Below, piece after piece: positions 47,097 to 56,786 of a stretch of DNA of 64,000 bases. A program made the position numbers and the translations under genes. Each line of letters starts with the position of its first letter. Position 1 is the stretch's first letter. Source of the DNA: Candidatus Binatia bacterium (GTDB lineage: Bacteria > Desulfobacterota > Binatia > UBA1149 > CAITLU01); NCBI GenBank assembly GCA_036493895.1, contig DASXOZ010000030.1, positions 1-64,000 on the forward strand. The letters run 5' to 3'. The notes under the pieces were generated by a model. That model made no database searches. It was not told the DNA's origin and worked only from the letters and a program-made list of their open reading frames with translations.

Positions 47097-47336
47097 GCGA
47101 GTCTGCGGCGAGCGCTGCTCGAATCGATGCGGGAAAGAGTCGGGATCGGAATCGAAAAGGCCTGGTATGCCCACTGGTCTCCGTGGTGCAGGAGACGAAG
47201 GCCTCCTGCCTGGTTTCTCGTGAAGCCCCCGGTGCGGAACGTGAGCCTTCACGAATGGTCCGATCCTGGCGGAGGAGCAAGGCGATCCGCACCCGCAGAT
47301 GGGGAAAAGCGTTTGATGTCGCGCGCTTCGGACGGC

Positions 47337-48545
47337 TCAGGCGGCCTTGGTGTTGACCGCGCGCCCGACGCCGACGAGCAGTCTCACCGCTTCGGTAAGT
47401 CCATCTACCGACAGAGGATACATCGGATAGATGCGCTTCAGCAGACGCGTCGTGTGCGTGCGCTCCCAAGATTTTTGCGGCTCCGGATTGAGCCACACCG
47501 AGCGGTCGAAGTGTTCGTGGATGCGCTGCATCCAGTCGATTCCCGGCGTCGCGGTCGTGACGCGCGGATCGATGCCGCCGTACGGCTCGAGCAGCTCGGC
47601 CGGATGCATCGCGGCATCGCCGACGACGATCACTTTCCAGTACGGCTCGTGGGTTCTCAGCACCTGCGTGGTCGCGATCGCCGATGCGCGCGTCAGGCGG
47701 GCACTCGTGTAGACGTGGTCGTAAATGCAGTTGTGGAAGTAGAACGCTTCGAAAGACTTGAGGCCCCGCTCCTCGTGCAGCGCCGTCAGCAGGCGGCTGA
47801 CCGGCTCGAACCACGGCGACATCGTGCCGCCGACGTCCATCAGCAGCAGCACGCGCACGTCATTGCGCCGCGGGGCGCGGAAAACCAGCTCGATTTCGCC
47901 GGCGTTGCGGCACGTCTCGTCGATGCTCTCGTCGATGTCGAGCTCGGTCGGGTTGCCGCGACGCGTGAGCTGGCGAAGCCGCCTCAGCGCGACTTTCAGC
48001 TGGCGCACGTCGAGGCGCACGTCGGTCCGGTAGTCTTCGAAGTGCCTTTCCTCGGCGACTTTCATCGCCGAGCGGCTGCGGCCCGGGCCGCCGACGCGTA
48101 TGCCGGTCGGATGCACGCCGCCGTGCCCGTACGGAGAACGGCCGCCGGTGCCTACCCACTTGTTGCCGCCGTCGTGCTGCTCGTCCTGCTCGGCCAGCGT
48201 CTCGAGGAAACGGCGCATCAGCTCGTCACCGGCAAGCCGCTCCAGCTCGGCGAGCTGCTCGGGCGTGAGCTGGGGAAAATCCCTGGCCTCCTTGAGCCAC
48301 TCGAGCACTTCGTCGGTCAGCGAGTCGAGAGAGCCTTCGACGCCGTGGAACACTTTGGCGAAGACGCGGTCGAAAGCATCGAAGTGTCCTTCGTGCTTGA
48401 TGAGGCAGGCGCGCGAGAGGTTGTAGAAACGCTTGAGGCTCGAGCCGTGCAGGCCTTTTCCGACGGCTTCCATCAGCGTGAGCCATTCCTGGGTGCCCAC
48501 CGGCACCCCTTGCTCGCGCAGACCGTAGAAAAGATCGAGGAACAT
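47337..48545 (-). CDS. VWA-domain protein, CoxE-like
   Basis: 402 residues starting MFLDLFYGLREQGVPVGTQE. The C-terminal von Willebrand A domain has LLLMDVGGTMSPW as its MIDAS loop; the canonical DxSxS is DxGGT here, a form common in this group. The N-terminal half is helical and charged. It lies 5 nt after a MoxR ATPase; such MoxR-VWA pairs assemble or activate metalloenzymes or multi-subunit complexes. The client is unknown. Confidence 0.85.
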   Translation of the reverse strand: MFLDLFYGLREQGVPVGTQEWLTLMEAVGKGLHGSSLKRFYNLSRACLIKHEGHFDAFDRVFAKVFHGVEGSLDSLTDEVLEWLKEARDFPQLTPEQLAELERLAGDELMRRFLETLAEQDEQHDGGNKWVGTGGRSPYGHGGVHPTGIRVGGPGRSRSAMKVAEERHFEDYRTDVRLDVRQLKVALRRLRQLTRRGNPTELDIDESIDETCRNAGEIELVFRAPRRNDVRVLLLMDVGGTMSPWFEPVSRLLTALHEERGLKSFEAFYFHNCIYDHVYTSARLTRASAIATTQVLRTHEPYWKVIVVGDAAMHPAELLEPYGGIDPRVTTATPGIDWMQRIHEHFDRSVWLNPEPQKSWERTHTTRLLKRIYPMYPLSVDGLTEAVRLLVGVGRAVNTKAA

Positions 48546-48550
48546 GGCGT

Positions 48551-49432
<882 letters not shown>

Positions 49433-49440
49433 GGATTCTC

Positions 49441-49472
49441 CTTCAGAAACCGAGGAACTTCAGAAACCGAGG
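49441..49472. repeat. 15-bp direct repeat at the acyl-CoA dehydrogenase stop
   Basis: CTTCAGAAACCGAGG occurs at 49441-49455 and again at 49458-49472, separated by 2 nt. The right copy contains the stop codon and last residues of the acyl-CoA dehydrogenase gene; the left copy is downstream of it. A small local duplication. Confidence 0.85.
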
Positions 49473-50623
49473 GTTCTGGCGATGACCTGCTTCATGACCT
49501 CGTCGGCGCCGGCGCCGATCGAGCTCAGGCGCGAGTCGACGAACAGGCGTCCGGCCGGGTTGTCGGTCAGGTAACCGGCGCCGCCGTAAAGCTGCAGGCA
49601 GGTGGTGGCGACGTACTGCTGGACCTCGATGCAGAAGATCTTGGCCATCGAGATCTCGCGCGTGGCGTCTTCGCCCTTCATGCGTTTGCTCACGCATGCG
49701 TAGCCCAGCTCGCGCGCAGCCTGGATGCGCACCAGCATGTCAACGAACTTGAACTGGTTGACCTGGAACTTCGACAGCGGCTTGCCGAAGACGATCCTCT
49801 GCTCGCAGTAGGCCTTGGTCTTGTTCCAGACGTCCATCGCGCCGGCCGCCGCGGCGAGCACCGCGATCAGCCGCTCGTCCTGGAACTGCATCATCTGCTG
49901 CTGGAAGCCGCGCCCGATGTCGCCGATCGTGTTCGTGACCGGAACGCGTACGTCTTCGAGATAGATTGCGCCGGTGTCCGAGCCCCAGTTGCCGATCTTG
50001 TCGAGCAGCGTGAACGACACGCCGGGCGACCTGGTCGGCACGACGATCTGCGAAAATCCGCCGTAACCGGCGCCCGGGTCGGTGACGGCCAGCAGGCAGA
50101 AGAAATCGGCCGTCGAAGCGTTCGTGATGAACATCTTCTGGCCGTTGATGACCCAGTCGTCGCCGTCGCGCACCGCGCGCGTCTTGATTGCCGAGACGTC
50201 CGAGCCGGCCGTCGGCTCGGTCACTCCGATCGCGCCGATCGCCTCGCCGCGGATGGCCGGTACGAGGTATTGCTGGCGCAGCTCGTCGGAGCCGAACTGG
50301 GCCAGCGACGGAGTGGCCATGTCGGTCTGCACGAAGATGCCCATCGCGACGCCGGCGTTGTCGCAGCAGCCGAGCTCCTCGGCGAGGATGGCCGTGAAGC
50401 TGTAGTCGAGGCCGAGGCCGCCGAATCGCGGGTCGTAGCGGATGCCGAGCATCCCGAGCTTGCCCATCTCCGGGTACAGCTTCGTGTCGAAGTGCCCCAT
50501 CTCGTCGAACTCGCGCGAGCGCGGCACGAGCTTGTCCTGGACGAACTTGCGAATGGTCGTGCGGAACTGGCGATGTTCGGGGGTCGAGAACAGGTCGTGC
50601 TCGGGAAAAACCGTTTCGAACAT
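49460..50623 (-). CDS. Acyl-CoA dehydrogenase
   Basis: 387 residues, FAD-dependent. Segments typical of the family are IGVTEPTAGSDVSAIKT, NGQKMFITNAS, and KAYCEQRIVFGKPLSKFQ. The place where the usual C-terminal catalytic Glu lies (IYEGT) reads IGAGAD, so that residue is absent; a Glu in FQDERLIAV aligns with the isovaleryl-CoA/long-chain type base on helix G. It thus belongs to the group using the shifted base. The substrate is unknown. It precedes the MoxR gene on the same strand, a 27-nt gap. Confidence 0.88.
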   Translation of the reverse strand: MFETVFPEHDLFSTPEHRQFRTTIRKFVQDKLVPRSREFDEMGHFDTKLYPEMGKLGMLGIRYDPRFGGLGLDYSFTAILAEELGCCDNAGVAMGIFVQTDMATPSLAQFGSDELRQQYLVPAIRGEAIGAIGVTEPTAGSDVSAIKTRAVRDGDDWVINGQKMFITNASTADFFCLLAVTDPGAGYGGFSQIVVPTRSPGVSFTLLDKIGNWGSDTGAIYLEDVRVPVTNTIGDIGRGFQQQMMQFQDERLIAVLAAAAGAMDVWNKTKAYCEQRIVFGKPLSKFQVNQFKFVDMLVRIQAARELGYACVSKRMKGEDATREISMAKIFCIEVQQYVATTCLQLYGGAGYLTDNPAGRLFVDSRLSSIGAGADEVMKQVIARTLGF

Positions 50624-50628
50624 GGGTG

Positions 50629-52014
50629 TTAGTTATGCGAGGGCTGCGCCGTTGGCAAAGGGATCGCGGCGGGGTCCGCTCGCTGCCAGATCGCAAAGCC
50701 GCCGATCGTATCGACGTGCCGATACCGGCTGTCGAGCAGTGAGCCGATGCCAGGCAGGCTGTCTTCGAGCCGCCCCTGCCAGCGCTGGTACGCATCGCTG
50801 GCATCGACGATCACTTGCGGCGGAGCGGCGGCGAGCTGCTCGAGCAGGGCGGCGCGCATCGACGGCGCCGGAGACCATGGCAGCGCGAAATCGACTCGCG
50901 TGGCCGCGTGATGTCCGGAAAGACAATAGATCAGAGCCTCGTGGGGCCCGACCCAGATCGGAGCGCCCGGCTCGGTAAGCGAATCCACGCGCGCAGCCAC
51001 GTTGGCGAGGGTGGAATAGTTCCCGTCGTGGATCGCGATGCGGGCGACGCCGACTGCAATGGCCGGAGCCAGCAGAGCCGCGCTCCAGCGTCGCTGCTGC
51101 GCCGGCGTTGCCGAGGCGATCACGCGGCAGACCGCCGCAATCGCCAATACGGCCGAAGGCCAAGCTCGAAACGCACCGGGCCTCAGCAGCGCAGGCAGCG
51201 CCATCCAGAAAGCGGAGGCGGCGAGGCGTCGCGTCAGCACGTCGCTGCCGAGCCGCGTCGTCGCGAGAATCAGCGCGACGATCGCCGACGTGTGCACGAG
51301 AAGGATCGTCTTGTCCTCGGACCAGATGCCGGTGACGTACGGCAGCGCCGCTTCGCGCTGGCCGAACGGCGGCATCTGCCAAATGGCATCCCCGCAGTGA
51401 AGGTAGAATACCGCGAGCCATGCCAGCGCCGCCGCGAGCGTCGCGCCAGCGAGCACGACGAGGCGCGGCCGCGTCTCGTCGGCGAACGCGGGAAGGATCG
51501 CGACGAAACTCTGCTTCACCCAGCAGCCGCTGGCCGCAAGCACCCCGGCCGCAGCGAGGGACAGCCATCCGCTTGCAGTCGAGGCCTCGATGGTTGCCAG
51601 CGCAAGCGGCGCCAGCGTCGCCTCCTGTACGCCATGATGCGCCTGGTACCACGGAGCGACCAGCAGCGCCGTTGCCATGGCGACCCAGCGCGCGCCGCCG
51701 ACAAGGCGCGCGAGCAGCAGCAGCACGACGAACATTTCGGTGGCAGCAAGGGCGCGAAGGCTCGTCACCGTCACGCCGAACGCGCGCCCCCACTGCGCCG
51801 CGAGCACGAAGTGCAGCGGAGCCTTTTCGTTCCACGCGTCGCGGTAGAGGTGGGCGCCGCCCAGCAGCCGCATCGCCATGTGGCAGACCGAGCCCTCGTC
51901 GGTGAAGGGCTGGCGCCCGAGCCACGTAAAGAAGAACGCGCTGCAGGCGAGCGCGGCGACGGCGGCTGTTGCGAGCCGGCTCGAGGCTGCGCTGTTCGAC
52001 GAAAAGGAAGGCAT
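50629..52014 (-). CDS. Membrane glycosyltransferase, GT-C/ArnT-like
   Basis: 461 residues from the chosen ATG, with about ten hydrophobic helices. Near the N-terminus, TDEGSVCHMAMRLLGGAHLYRDAWNEKAPLHFVL matches the polyprenyl-sugar binding pattern of GT-C enzymes, including the DE pair and LYRD-x-x-x-KAPL. The C-terminal soluble part has a Rossmann-like beta-alpha pattern. It likely transfers a sugar from a lipid carrier to a periplasmic acceptor. An ATG 14 codons upstream is possible. It is 5 nt downstream of the acyl-CoA dehydrogenase gene in transcription order (upstream gene to that gene). Confidence 0.78.
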   Translation of the reverse strand: MPSFSSNSAASSRLATAAVAALACSAFFFTWLGRQPFTDEGSVCHMAMRLLGGAHLYRDAWNEKAPLHFVLAAQWGRAFGVTVTSLRALAATEMFVVLLLLARLVGGARWVAMATALLVAPWYQAHHGVQEATLAPLALATIEASTASGWLSLAAAGVLAASGCWVKQSFVAILPAFADETRPRLVVLAGATLAAALAWLAVFYLHCGDAIWQMPPFGQREAALPYVTGIWSEDKTILLVHTSAIVALILATTRLGSDVLTRRLAASAFWMALPALLRPGAFRAWPSAVLAIAAVCRVIASATPAQQRRWSAALLAPAIAVGVARIAIHDGNYSTLANVAARVDSLTEPGAPIWVGPHEALIYCLSGHHAATRVDFALPWSPAPSMRAALLEQLAAAPPQVIVDASDAYQRWQGRLEDSLPGIGSLLDSRYRHVDTIGGFAIWQRADPAAIPLPTAQPSHN

Positions 52015-52168
52015 GGACGCAAGCGCCGCCTCCGGCGCAACTGGCGCCCGACCCATTACAGCCCGCACGCACCCGTGCAAAGGCCCGCGCGGGCCGTGCA
52101 ATAGACGCGCCGCGCCGCGCAAAGGCCGTTGCGCCTGCCCTTCGACCCGGTCATGCTCGCGCGCCGCG

Positions 52169-52603
52169 ATGCCAGAGGAAGAAAAGAAGGAACGTGGGCT
52201 GCGCTTCGAGTGCACCCAGTGCGGCAAATGCTGCTGGACCCGCGGGCAGTACTCCCACGTCTACCTCGGCAGCGACGACGTGAAGGCGCTTGCCGACAGG
52301 CTCGGCCTCAGCACTCGCGAATTCCGCGCACGCTTCACGTTTCGTGACGAGAACGGCTGGACCGAGCTCGATTTCGCCGACGGCCGCTGCGTGCTGCTCG
52401 ATGCGGAGACGAACCTTTGCACCGTCTACGAATCGAGGCCGGTGCAGTGCCGCACCTTCCCGTTCTGGCCGGAGCTGATCCGGCGCGGTGGGTGGACTGC
52501 CGAAGCCCGAAGCATCTGCGAAGGGGTCGGCAACGGGCGCGTGGTGCCGAAGCAGGAAGTGGCCGACAGGCTGGCCGCGCAGAAGAAGGCGGACGAGAGC
52601 TGA
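52169..52603 (+). CDS. YkgJ-family Cys-rich zinc/iron-chelating protein
   Basis: 144 residues. The motif FECTQCGKCCWTRGQYSHVYL and TNLCTVYESRPVQCRTFPFWPEL give the Cys cluster characteristic of the YkgJ (UPF0153) family, thought to bind an iron-sulfur cluster or metal. The family's role is not established. The gene is divergent from the glycosyltransferase and alone. Confidence 0.88.
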   Translation: MPEEEKKERGLRFECTQCGKCCWTRGQYSHVYLGSDDVKALADRLGLSTREFRARFTFRDENGWTELDFADGRCVLLDAETNLCTVYESRPVQCRTFPFWPELIRRGGWTAEARSICEGVGNGRVVPKQEVADRLAAQKKADES

Positions 52604-52700
52604 CGGCGCAGCCCGCGCCGAAGCGATTCGCTGAGCGCGTGCGCGGACGGCGGATCGCGGGGCGTCAGGGCTTCGGCGGACAGTGCAGCGTGACCGGCAT

Positions 52701-53987
52701 TCAGGCCTCGGCTCTTTCTTCGGAGTCCTCTTCGAGCCGCCGGATGCGCACCTGCGAGATGCGATTTCCGGAGACGTCGACGACGACGATCTCGTAGCCC
52801 GGCAGCGTCACCGTCTCCCAGCGGCGCGGCGCGCGCCCGAGAATGTTGAAGATGAGGCCTGCCAGCGTGTCGCCGCGTTCGGCCGGAATGTTCCAGTCGC
52901 TCTCGCGGTTGAAGTCGTGGACCTTGACGCGGCCGAGCACCTCGAAGTGGTCGTCGGCCAGGCGGCGTATCGTCAGCAGCTCCTCGTGGTCGAACTCGTC
53001 GCGGATTTCACCGACCAGTTCCTCGAGGATGTCTTCCTGCGTGACGATGCCGAGCGTGACGTTGAACTCGTCCTTGACGATGGCCATGTGCACGAACGCG
53101 TGCTGCATGTCCGCCAGCAGCGGCAGGATCGACTTGCGCTCGGGAACGCGCAGCACGTTGCGCAGGATGCCGCGCACGTCGCTGCCTCCGTCCTGCACCA
53201 GCTTGACCAGGTCCTTCAGGTGCAGGACGCCGATGACGTGATCGATCGATTCCTCGTAGACCGGCACGCGCGTGTAGCGTTCCTCGAGCACCCGCTCGAG
53301 GATTTCGGAAGCCGGGGTGCCGACCGGGAAGGCCGTGACCTCGGCGCGCGAGATCATGATGTCGGACACCGTCATCTCGGAGGCGCCGGCCGCCGCACCG
53401 ATGATGGCCGACACCGACCCGGACTGGGGTCTTTCGGCGCCTTCGTTCCGCTCCTCGCGCGCCAGGCGAAGGATTTCTTCGGTGCGGTTGTGCACCTCGC
53501 CGAGCGACTGGCCGCCGGCCACGCGCTCGACGATCGGCGTCAGGTAGCGGTCCATCAGCAGGTGGAAGGGCCGGAGCGCCTGGTGAATCAGGTAGAGCGG
53601 GATCGCGATGAACGATGCGACGCCGCGCGGATGATGCGCCGCCAGCGCCTTCGGAAAGATCTCGCCGAACAGGAAGATCACCAGCGTCATGCCGAGGGCC
53701 GACACCAGCACTCCCCACTCGGGACCGAACATGTTGACGAACAGCACCGAGGCCACGGAGGCGCCGAGGATGTTGACGATGTTGTTGCCGAGAAGAATCG
53801 TGAACAGCAGCCGCGACGTCGACGCGACGAGATCGCGGATGGCCAGCGCAGCCGGGCCGTGGCGCTTCTCGATCTCTTCTTCGATCTCGTGCTCGCGCAG
53901 GCGCAGAAGTGCCGTCTCGGCCGCCGAGAAGAACGCGCACAGCGCCACGCAGACGACGATGATCAGAAGGGAGGTGAATGTGCCCAT
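52701..53987 (-). CDS. CNNM/CorC-like transporter with CBS domains
   Basis: 428 residues. An N-terminal DUF21 membrane region of four helices (MGTFTSLLIIVVCVALCAFFSAAETALLRL...; LFGEIFPKAL) is followed by two CBS domains (ISRAEVTAFPVGTPASEI; VLHLKDLVKLV) and a C-terminal CorC_HlyC domain (DDHFEVLGRVKVHDFN). These proteins are linked to Mg2+ or cation export. The start is at the start of the first helix; the 47-residue upstream extension overlaps the tRNA region and is rejected. Confidence 0.92.
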   Translation of the reverse strand: MGTFTSLLIIVVCVALCAFFSAAETALLRLREHEIEEEIEKRHGPAALAIRDLVASTSRLLFTILLGNNIVNILGASVASVLFVNMFGPEWGVLVSALGMTLVIFLFGEIFPKALAAHHPRGVASFIAIPLYLIHQALRPFHLLMDRYLTPIVERVAGGQSLGEVHNRTEEILRLAREERNEGAERPQSGSVSAIIGAAAGASEMTVSDIMISRAEVTAFPVGTPASEILERVLEERYTRVPVYEESIDHVIGVLHLKDLVKLVQDGGSDVRGILRNVLRVPERKSILPLLADMQHAFVHMAIVKDEFNVTLGIVTQEDILEELVGEIRDEFDHEELLTIRRLADDHFEVLGRVKVHDFNRESDWNIPAERGDTLAGLIFNILGRAPRRWETVTLPGYEIVVVDVSGNRISQVRIRRLEEDSEERAEA

Positions 53988-54098
53988 CGAAAGGACCGCA
54001 TTGTAGGGTGGAGCCCCGAACGCTTGCAAAACGCTCGCGAGGGGCTTCTGCCTTGCCTGCGCGCCGGGATTTCCGCTGGATGTCTCGTGATGATTCGG

Positions 54099-54185
<87 letters not shown>

Positions 54186-54270
54186 AAAGACGCACGCGTC
54201 GAAGCGCGCGTTTTAGGGGTCGCCGCCGGCGCGGTCAACCCTTGTTTTCCTGCTTTTCGCGGGTGCCTCG

Positions 54271-54819
54271 TCACTGCCCGGGAGGTGCTTGCTCCGCCGG
54301 TTGGGCCGGCGGCGGCGTTGCAGCACCAGCCGGCGCTCGCGCCGGCGCTGGAGTGGGAGCGTCTTGCGGCGCGGCAGCCTGGGGAGACGGCGCCGCTGCG
54401 GGTGCTGCGTCACCGGCGCCCGGAGCGGCTGCGCCCGGTGCTGCGGGAATCGTCAAAGGCTTGGCCTCGCCGACGGGCGGAGTTGCGGGCGCCTGGTCGG
54501 AAGAAGCAGCGGGCGACTCCTGCTGCGCCGGCACTGCACCGACGGGAACGTCGACGTGAGCAGGCGCCTTGTAGCTGTCGAACACCGATGCGCGCCGCGC
54601 CGACGACACGGCGAGCAGCAGCGCAGAGGTGAGGAACGCGATCGCGGTGATCGTCGTCATGCGCGCGAGCGGATTGGTCGAGCTTCCCGAGCCGAACATC
54701 GGCGTGCTCGCGCCTCCGAATGCAGCGCCCATGTCGGCGCCGCGCCCGGCCTGCAGCAGCACGACGAGGATCAGGACGATGCAAGAAACGACGTGGACGA
54801 TAATCAGCAATGCGTTCAT
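54271..54819 (-). CDS. secG: SecG preprotein translocase subunit with long Ala/Pro tail
   Basis: 182 residues, against about 75-115 in most SecG. The N-terminal 75 residues are standard: MNALLIIVHVVSCIVLILVVL, the loop LQAGRGADMGAAFGGAST and the second helix. A Pro/Ala-rich tail of about 100 residues follows, probably disordered. SecG supports SecYE-dependent export. The start overlaps the tpiA stop as ATGA, completing the common gap-pgk-tpiA-secG order. Confidence 0.93.
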   Translation of the reverse strand: MNALLIIVHVVSCIVLILVVLLQAGRGADMGAAFGGASTPMFGSGSSTNPLARMTTITAIAFLTSALLLAVSSARRASVFDSYKAPAHVDVPVGAVPAQQESPAASSDQAPATPPVGEAKPLTIPAAPGAAAPGAGDAAPAAAPSPQAAAPQDAPTPAPARAPAGAATPPPAQPAEQAPPGQ

Positions 54820-55583
54820 GAAGAGAGCTCCCGATAGTGCACGATGCGAAGGAAATCGTCGGCGACGAGGCTGGCGCCGCCGACGAGCGCGCCGTCGACG
54901 TCCGGACAGGCCATCAGCTCGTCGATGTTGCCCGGCTTGACGCTTCCTCCATAGAGAATGCGAAGGCGGTCGGAGATTCCAGCCGGGGCCAGTCCCCGGA
55001 CGAGGGCGCGGATGTGGGCGTGGACTTCCTGGGCCTGCTGCGGCGTGGCGGTGCGGCCGGTGCCGATCGCCCATACCGGCTCGTAGGCGAGCACCAGGGC
55101 GGCAAAAGCCTCGGGCGAAAGGCCGCCGATGCCCTCGCGCACCTGGGTGGAGATCACCTGCATCGTCCGGCCGCCGTCACGCTCGGCCAGCGACTCGCCG
55201 ACGCAGACTACCGGCACCAGCCCTGCCGCGAACGCGGCTGCGGCCTTTTTCGCGACGCCGGCATCGGTTTCCCCGAAGAACTGGCGCCTCTCGCTGTGCC
55301 CGATGATCGCGTACCGGCATCCGGTATCGGCGACCATCGCAGCCGACACTTCGCCGGTAAATGCGCCCGACGCTTCCCAGTAGATGTCCTGGCTGCCGAC
55401 GGCGACGATGCTCGCCTGCACCGCGCTTGCGACGTCGCGAAGAACGGGGAACGGAGGAGCGATCATCACGTCGCGTCCGGACAGGCCGCGGCAGCCTCCC
55501 GCCACGGCGGTCGCGAGTGCGACGGCCTCGGCTCGAGTGCCGGCCTGAAGCTTCCAGTTGCCCGCAAGAAGGGGAGTCCTCAC
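54816..55583 (-). CDS. tpiA: Triosephosphate isomerase
   Basis: 255 residues from a GTG that overlaps the pgk stop as GTGA. The active-site lysine is in LLAGNWKL, the His in AIIGHSERRQFFGE and the Glu in LAYEPVWAIGTG. It interconverts DHAP and glyceraldehyde 3-phosphate. It is third in the glycolytic operon. Confidence 0.96.
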   Translation of the reverse strand: MRTPLLAGNWKLQAGTRAEAVALATAVAGGCRGLSGRDVMIAPPFPVLRDVASAVQASIVAVGSQDIYWEASGAFTGEVSAAMVADTGCRYAIIGHSERRQFFGETDAGVAKKAAAAFAAGLVPVVCVGESLAERDGGRTMQVISTQVREGIGGLSPEAFAALVLAYEPVWAIGTGRTATPQQAQEVHAHIRALVRGLAPAGISDRLRILYGGSVKPGNIDELMACPDVDGALVGGASLVADDFLRIVHYRELSS

Positions 55584-56773
55584 GCTGCCGCCTCGGCCTG
55601 CTCGAGCGCAGCGACGCCGGGAAGCTCGCTCCCTTCGAGGAACTCGAGCGAAGCGCCGCCGCCGGTGGACACGTGGCTGACGTCGCCGGTGCGCCCCGAC
55701 TTGGCCAGTGCAGCGCCGGAGTCGCCTCCGCCGATCACGCTGTGCGCGTTCGAGTCGGCCACGGCGTTGGCGACTGCCATCGTGCCGGCAGCGCAGCTTT
55801 CCCATTCGAAGACGCCCATCGGGCCGTTCCAGAAGATCGTCCGCGCGCCGAGCAGGATCTCGCGAAATTCGCTGCGCGTCTTCGGGCCGATGTCGAGGCC
55901 CATGAAGCCGGTATCGATCGCAGCACCTTCGGTCGCCTTGACGGGGGCCGTTTCCTTGAACTCGCGCGCAATCACGTGGTCGAGCGGAAGCGCGAGCCGC
56001 ACCCCGCGTGCACGCGCATCGGTGACGAGGCTGCGCGCGAGATCGACGTTGTCGTCGTCGACGATCGACGCACCGACCGGGATGCCGATCGCGTGCAGGA
56101 ACGTGTACGACATCGCGCCGCCGATCAGCAGCGAGTCGACGCGGTCGAGCAGGTTGTGCATCAGCTTGACCTTGTCGCGGACCTTGGCGCCGCCGATGAC
56201 GGCGACGAACGGACGCGGCGGATCGTCGAGCAGGCTCTGCAGCGCAGCGACCTCCTCGAACATCAGGAAGCCCGCCCCGCAGTCGGCGACGAAGCGGGCC
56301 ATGCCCGCAGTCGAGGCGTGTGCGCGGTGCGCCGCGCCAAATGCGTCGTTGATGTAGACGTCGCACAAGGCCGCCAGCGCGCGCGCGAAGCCTTCGTCGT
56401 TCTTTTCCTCTTCCTTGTGGAAGCGCAGGTTCTCGAGAAGGACGACTTCGCCGTCCTTCATCTGCGCGATGGCGCGCTCGACTTCCGGACCGATGCAATC
56501 GGGCAGAAGCCGGACCGGCTTCCCGCCGATTTCCTCGGACAGCTGCCCGGCAATGGGGCCGAGCGACAGTTCGGGCGTCACCTTGCCGCCGGGACGTCCG
56601 CGGTGGGACGCCAGGATCACCTTGGCGCGTTTGGCGATTGCGTATTCGATCGTCTTCTTCGCAGCGCGGATGCGCGTCACGTCGGTGATGCGGCCGTCGG
56701 TCACCGGCGCATTGAAGTCGACGCGGATGAAAACGCGTCGTCCCTCCAGAGGAATCTTCTCGATGCTCTTCAC
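55580..56773 (-). CDS. pgk: Phosphoglycerate kinase
   Basis: 397 residues from a GTG. Family signatures are VFIRVDFNAPV, ILASHRGRPGG, ENLRFHKEEEKND and, near the C-terminus, VSTGGGASLEFLEG. It makes ATP from 1,3-bisphosphoglycerate. It lies 13 nt after gap and overlaps tpiA by 4 nt. Confidence 0.96.
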   Translation of the reverse strand: MKSIEKIPLEGRRVFIRVDFNAPVTDGRITDVTRIRAAKKTIEYAIAKRAKVILASHRGRPGGKVTPELSLGPIAGQLSEEIGGKPVRLLPDCIGPEVERAIAQMKDGEVVLLENLRFHKEEEKNDEGFARALAALCDVYINDAFGAAHRAHASTAGMARFVADCGAGFLMFEEVAALQSLLDDPPRPFVAVIGGAKVRDKVKLMHNLLDRVDSLLIGGAMSYTFLHAIGIPVGASIVDDDNVDLARSLVTDARARGVRLALPLDHVIAREFKETAPVKATEGAAIDTGFMGLDIGPKTRSEFREILLGARTIFWNGPMGVFEWESCAAGTMAVANAVADSNAHSVIGGGDSGAALAKSGRTGDVSHVSTGGGASLEFLEGSELPGVAALEQAEAAA

Positions 56774-56786
56774 GGGACGACGAAGG

